From assembly GCA_019038695.1 (NCBI GenBank), contig JAHOYZ010000023.1, positions 62,001 through 126,000 of the forward strand: a stretch of 64,000 nucleotides of DNA, in the 5' to 3' direction. Shown here one piece after another: positions 62,561 to 64,000 of this stretch (positions are counted from its first letter, which is position 1; each line of letters begins with the position of its first letter). Source of the DNA: Candidatus Zixiibacteriota bacterium (lineage in GTDB: Bacteria > Zixibacteria > MSB-5A5 > GN15 > FEB-12). The position numbers and the translations under genes were made by a program. The notes beneath the pieces are model-generated. The model made no database searches, had not been told where the DNA came from, and saw nothing but the letters and a program-made list of their open reading frames with translations.

Positions 62561-64000
62561 TTGGAAACGGCCTACAAGCAACCGCCGGTCACACCGGAGA
62601 TGGTGACGGAACACGGACTGAACGAGGAAGAATACGCTCGGATTAAGAAAATCCTTGGGCGTGAACCCAACTACACTGAACTGGGTATATTCTCAGTGAT
62701 GTGGTCGGAACACTGTTCCTACAAGAACTCGATTGCCTTGCTGAAGACTTTCCCACGCGAAGGGAAGAACCTGCTCACCGAAGCGGGTGAGGAAAACGCA
62801 GGAGCAGTCGATATCGGTGATGGGTTAGCGGTCGTGTTCAAGATAGAATCACACAACCATCCCTCTGCCGTGGAACCCTACCAGGGAGCGGCAACCGGTG
62901 TCGGTGGCATTCTGCGTGACATCTTCACTATGGGCGCTCGTCCGATAGCATCGATTAACTCCCTGCGCTTTGGCTCACCGGATAATCCTCGCGTTCGATA
63001 TCTTGTGGACGGCGTCGTACGCGGCATTGGTGACTACGGCAACTCGTTTGGCGTTCCGACGGTGGCCGGAGAAGTCTACTTCGATGAAGCCTACACCGGC
63101 AATCCCTTAATCAACGCTATGGCGGTTGGACTTGTGAAATCCGATGGCATAATTTCCGCCGTGGCCAAGGGTGAGGGCAATCCGGTCATGATCGTTGGTT
63201 CCACCACTGGACGCGATGGAATCCACGGGGCGACGTTTGCCTCCGAAGAACTCACCGAGGAATCCGAAGAAAAACGCTCGTCGGTGCAGGTGGGCGACCC
63301 GTTTACCGAGAAGTTGCTGGTCGAGGCAACACTGGAGATTATTCAGAAAGATTTTGCTGTTGGTATTCAGGATATGGGCGCGGCTGGGATCACATGCTCC
63401 TGCACTGAAATGTCCGCCAAGGGGGAGTCCGGTATTGAGATCGATATCGACAAAGTTCCCGTGCGTGAACCGGGCATGATCCCTTATGAGACGCTTCTCT
63501 CCGAATCGCAGGAGCGTATGCTGGTCTGTGTGAAAAAGGGTAAAGAAGCGGCAGTGACCGAGGTGTTTGACAAATGGGGATTGGATTCGACGATTATCGG
63601 CAAAGTAACTTCGGACGGTCTTTTTACCGTGAAGCTGCATGGCGAAGTCGTATCACAGATTCCATCGGAAGTGCTTGTGCTGGGTGGCGGAGCACCGATC
63701 TATCATCGCGAAACCAAACGACCGGCTTATATGGATCAGATCGTCAAGCTCAACATGACCGACTATGCCACCGACCGTGACTGGAATGCCGATTTGTTGA
63801 CTATGCTGGCGGCTCCGAATATATGTAACAAGGCCTGGGTATATGATCAGTATGATTCGATGGTCCGTACCAATACAGCCGTAGGACCGGGATCCGATGC
63901 TGCCATTCTCCGCATCCGAAAAACACGCAAAGCACTGGCTATGGTCACCGACTGCAATGGTCGCTATTGTTACATCAACCCGCGGCTTGGGGCACAAAGT
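62561..64000 (+). CDS. purL: Phosphoribosylformylglycinamidine synthase II (PurL), C-terminus outside window
   Basis: The frame starts at a TTG with AGGAGG four bases upstream and remains open through 480 residues to the window edge. It has [11 protein letters not shown] (catalytic His), [35 protein letters not shown] (ATP and substrate site), [18 protein letters not shown] and [17 protein letters not shown]. PurL is the synthetase half of FGAM synthase in purine synthesis and needs PurQ and PurS. The start codon is unusual, but the ribosome site decides it. Confidence 0.95.
   Translation, partial: METAYKQPPVTPEMVTEHGLNEEEYARIKKILGREPNYTELGIFSVMWSEHCSYKNSIALLKTFPREGKNLLTEAGEENAGAVDIGDGLAVVFKIESHNHPSAVEPYQGAATGVGGILRDIFTMGARPIASINSLRFGSPDNPRVRYLVDGVVRGIGDYGNSFGVPTVAGEVYFDEAYTGNPLINAMAVGLVKSDGIISAVAKGEGNPVMIVGSTTGRDGIHGATFASEELTEESEEKRSSVQVGDPFTEKLLVEATLEIIQKDFAVGIQDMGAAGITCSCTEMSAKGESGIEIDIDKVPVREPGMIPYETLLSESQERMLVCVKKGKEAAVTEVFDKWGLDSTIIGKVTSDGLFTVKLHGEVVSQIPSEVLVLGGGAPIYHRETKRPAYMDQIVKLNMTDYATDRDWNADLLTMLAAPNICNKAWVYDQYDSMVRTNTAVGPGSDAAILRIRKTRKALAMVTDCNGRYCYINPRLGAQS

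Overview
The window is a dense chromosomal segment of roughly 50% G+C from a Gram-negative-type bacterium. It carries OmpA-type outer-membrane and MotAB stator proteins, lipoproteins with lipoboxes, IspG (MEP pathway), BipA, Mfd and GyrA. The dockerin-like C-terminus at 56952-57180 repeats a GDLTYLVxYLFTGGPPPP unit. That style, together with cohesin-like and Ig-like secreted proteins, resembles uncultured FCB-type lineages such as candidate phylum Zixibacteria. This assignment is an inference from protein style, not a search result.

Layout. 1-5041: a partial glycosyltransferase, an aldo/keto-reductase-like protein without the usual catalytic tetrad, a bactofilin-like membrane protein and a membrane GAF-GGDEF diguanylate cyclase. 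5105-11935: a compact run of nagZ, anmK, a SpoIID protein, an OmpA/TSP3 porin-like protein, a 2H phosphoesterase and a glycosyltransferase, suggesting peptidoglycan turnover. 11962-19552: housekeeping genes (coaX, rsmD, rnhB, yraN, ispG, bipA, an RNA helicase). 19755-22322: an ABC-2 exporter. 22685-29616: an accessory region with two eukaryotic-like Ser/Thr kinases, an AT-rich PadR/oxidoreductase pair, two approximately 280-bp repeats derived from the 3' half of tRNA-fMet, and the intact tRNA-fMet gene. 29721-40902: an antiporter, motAB, mfd, an ORFan flanked by exact direct repeats, a fourth tRNA-tail repeat and gyrA. 40912-44247: a secreted trypsin-like protease, a DMT transporter, a Nudix-like protein and a membrane protein. 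44509-52112: a minus-strand exopolysaccharide operon (double glycosyltransferase, DegT-like, FemAB-like, Wzy-like, Wzx-like). 52477-64000: a cohesin-like giant secreted protein facing a papain-like protease with a dockerin-like tail, an M48 protease, two lipoproteins and the start of purL.

The most unusual part is 25.0-29.6 kb. Three same-oriented copies of the tRNA-fMet 3' half plus its terminator (two remnants and the intact gene) divide the DNA into two modules. One holds a PadR regulator and a flavodoxin-fold NAD(P)H oxidoreductase. The other holds a receptor kinase fused to a predicted extracytoplasmic thioredoxin domain (CPFC). A fourth, shortened copy lies near gyrA on the other strand. 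Terminator stems in diverged copies keep pairing through matched double substitutions, so these copies may still be transcribed. No integrase or transposase is visible.
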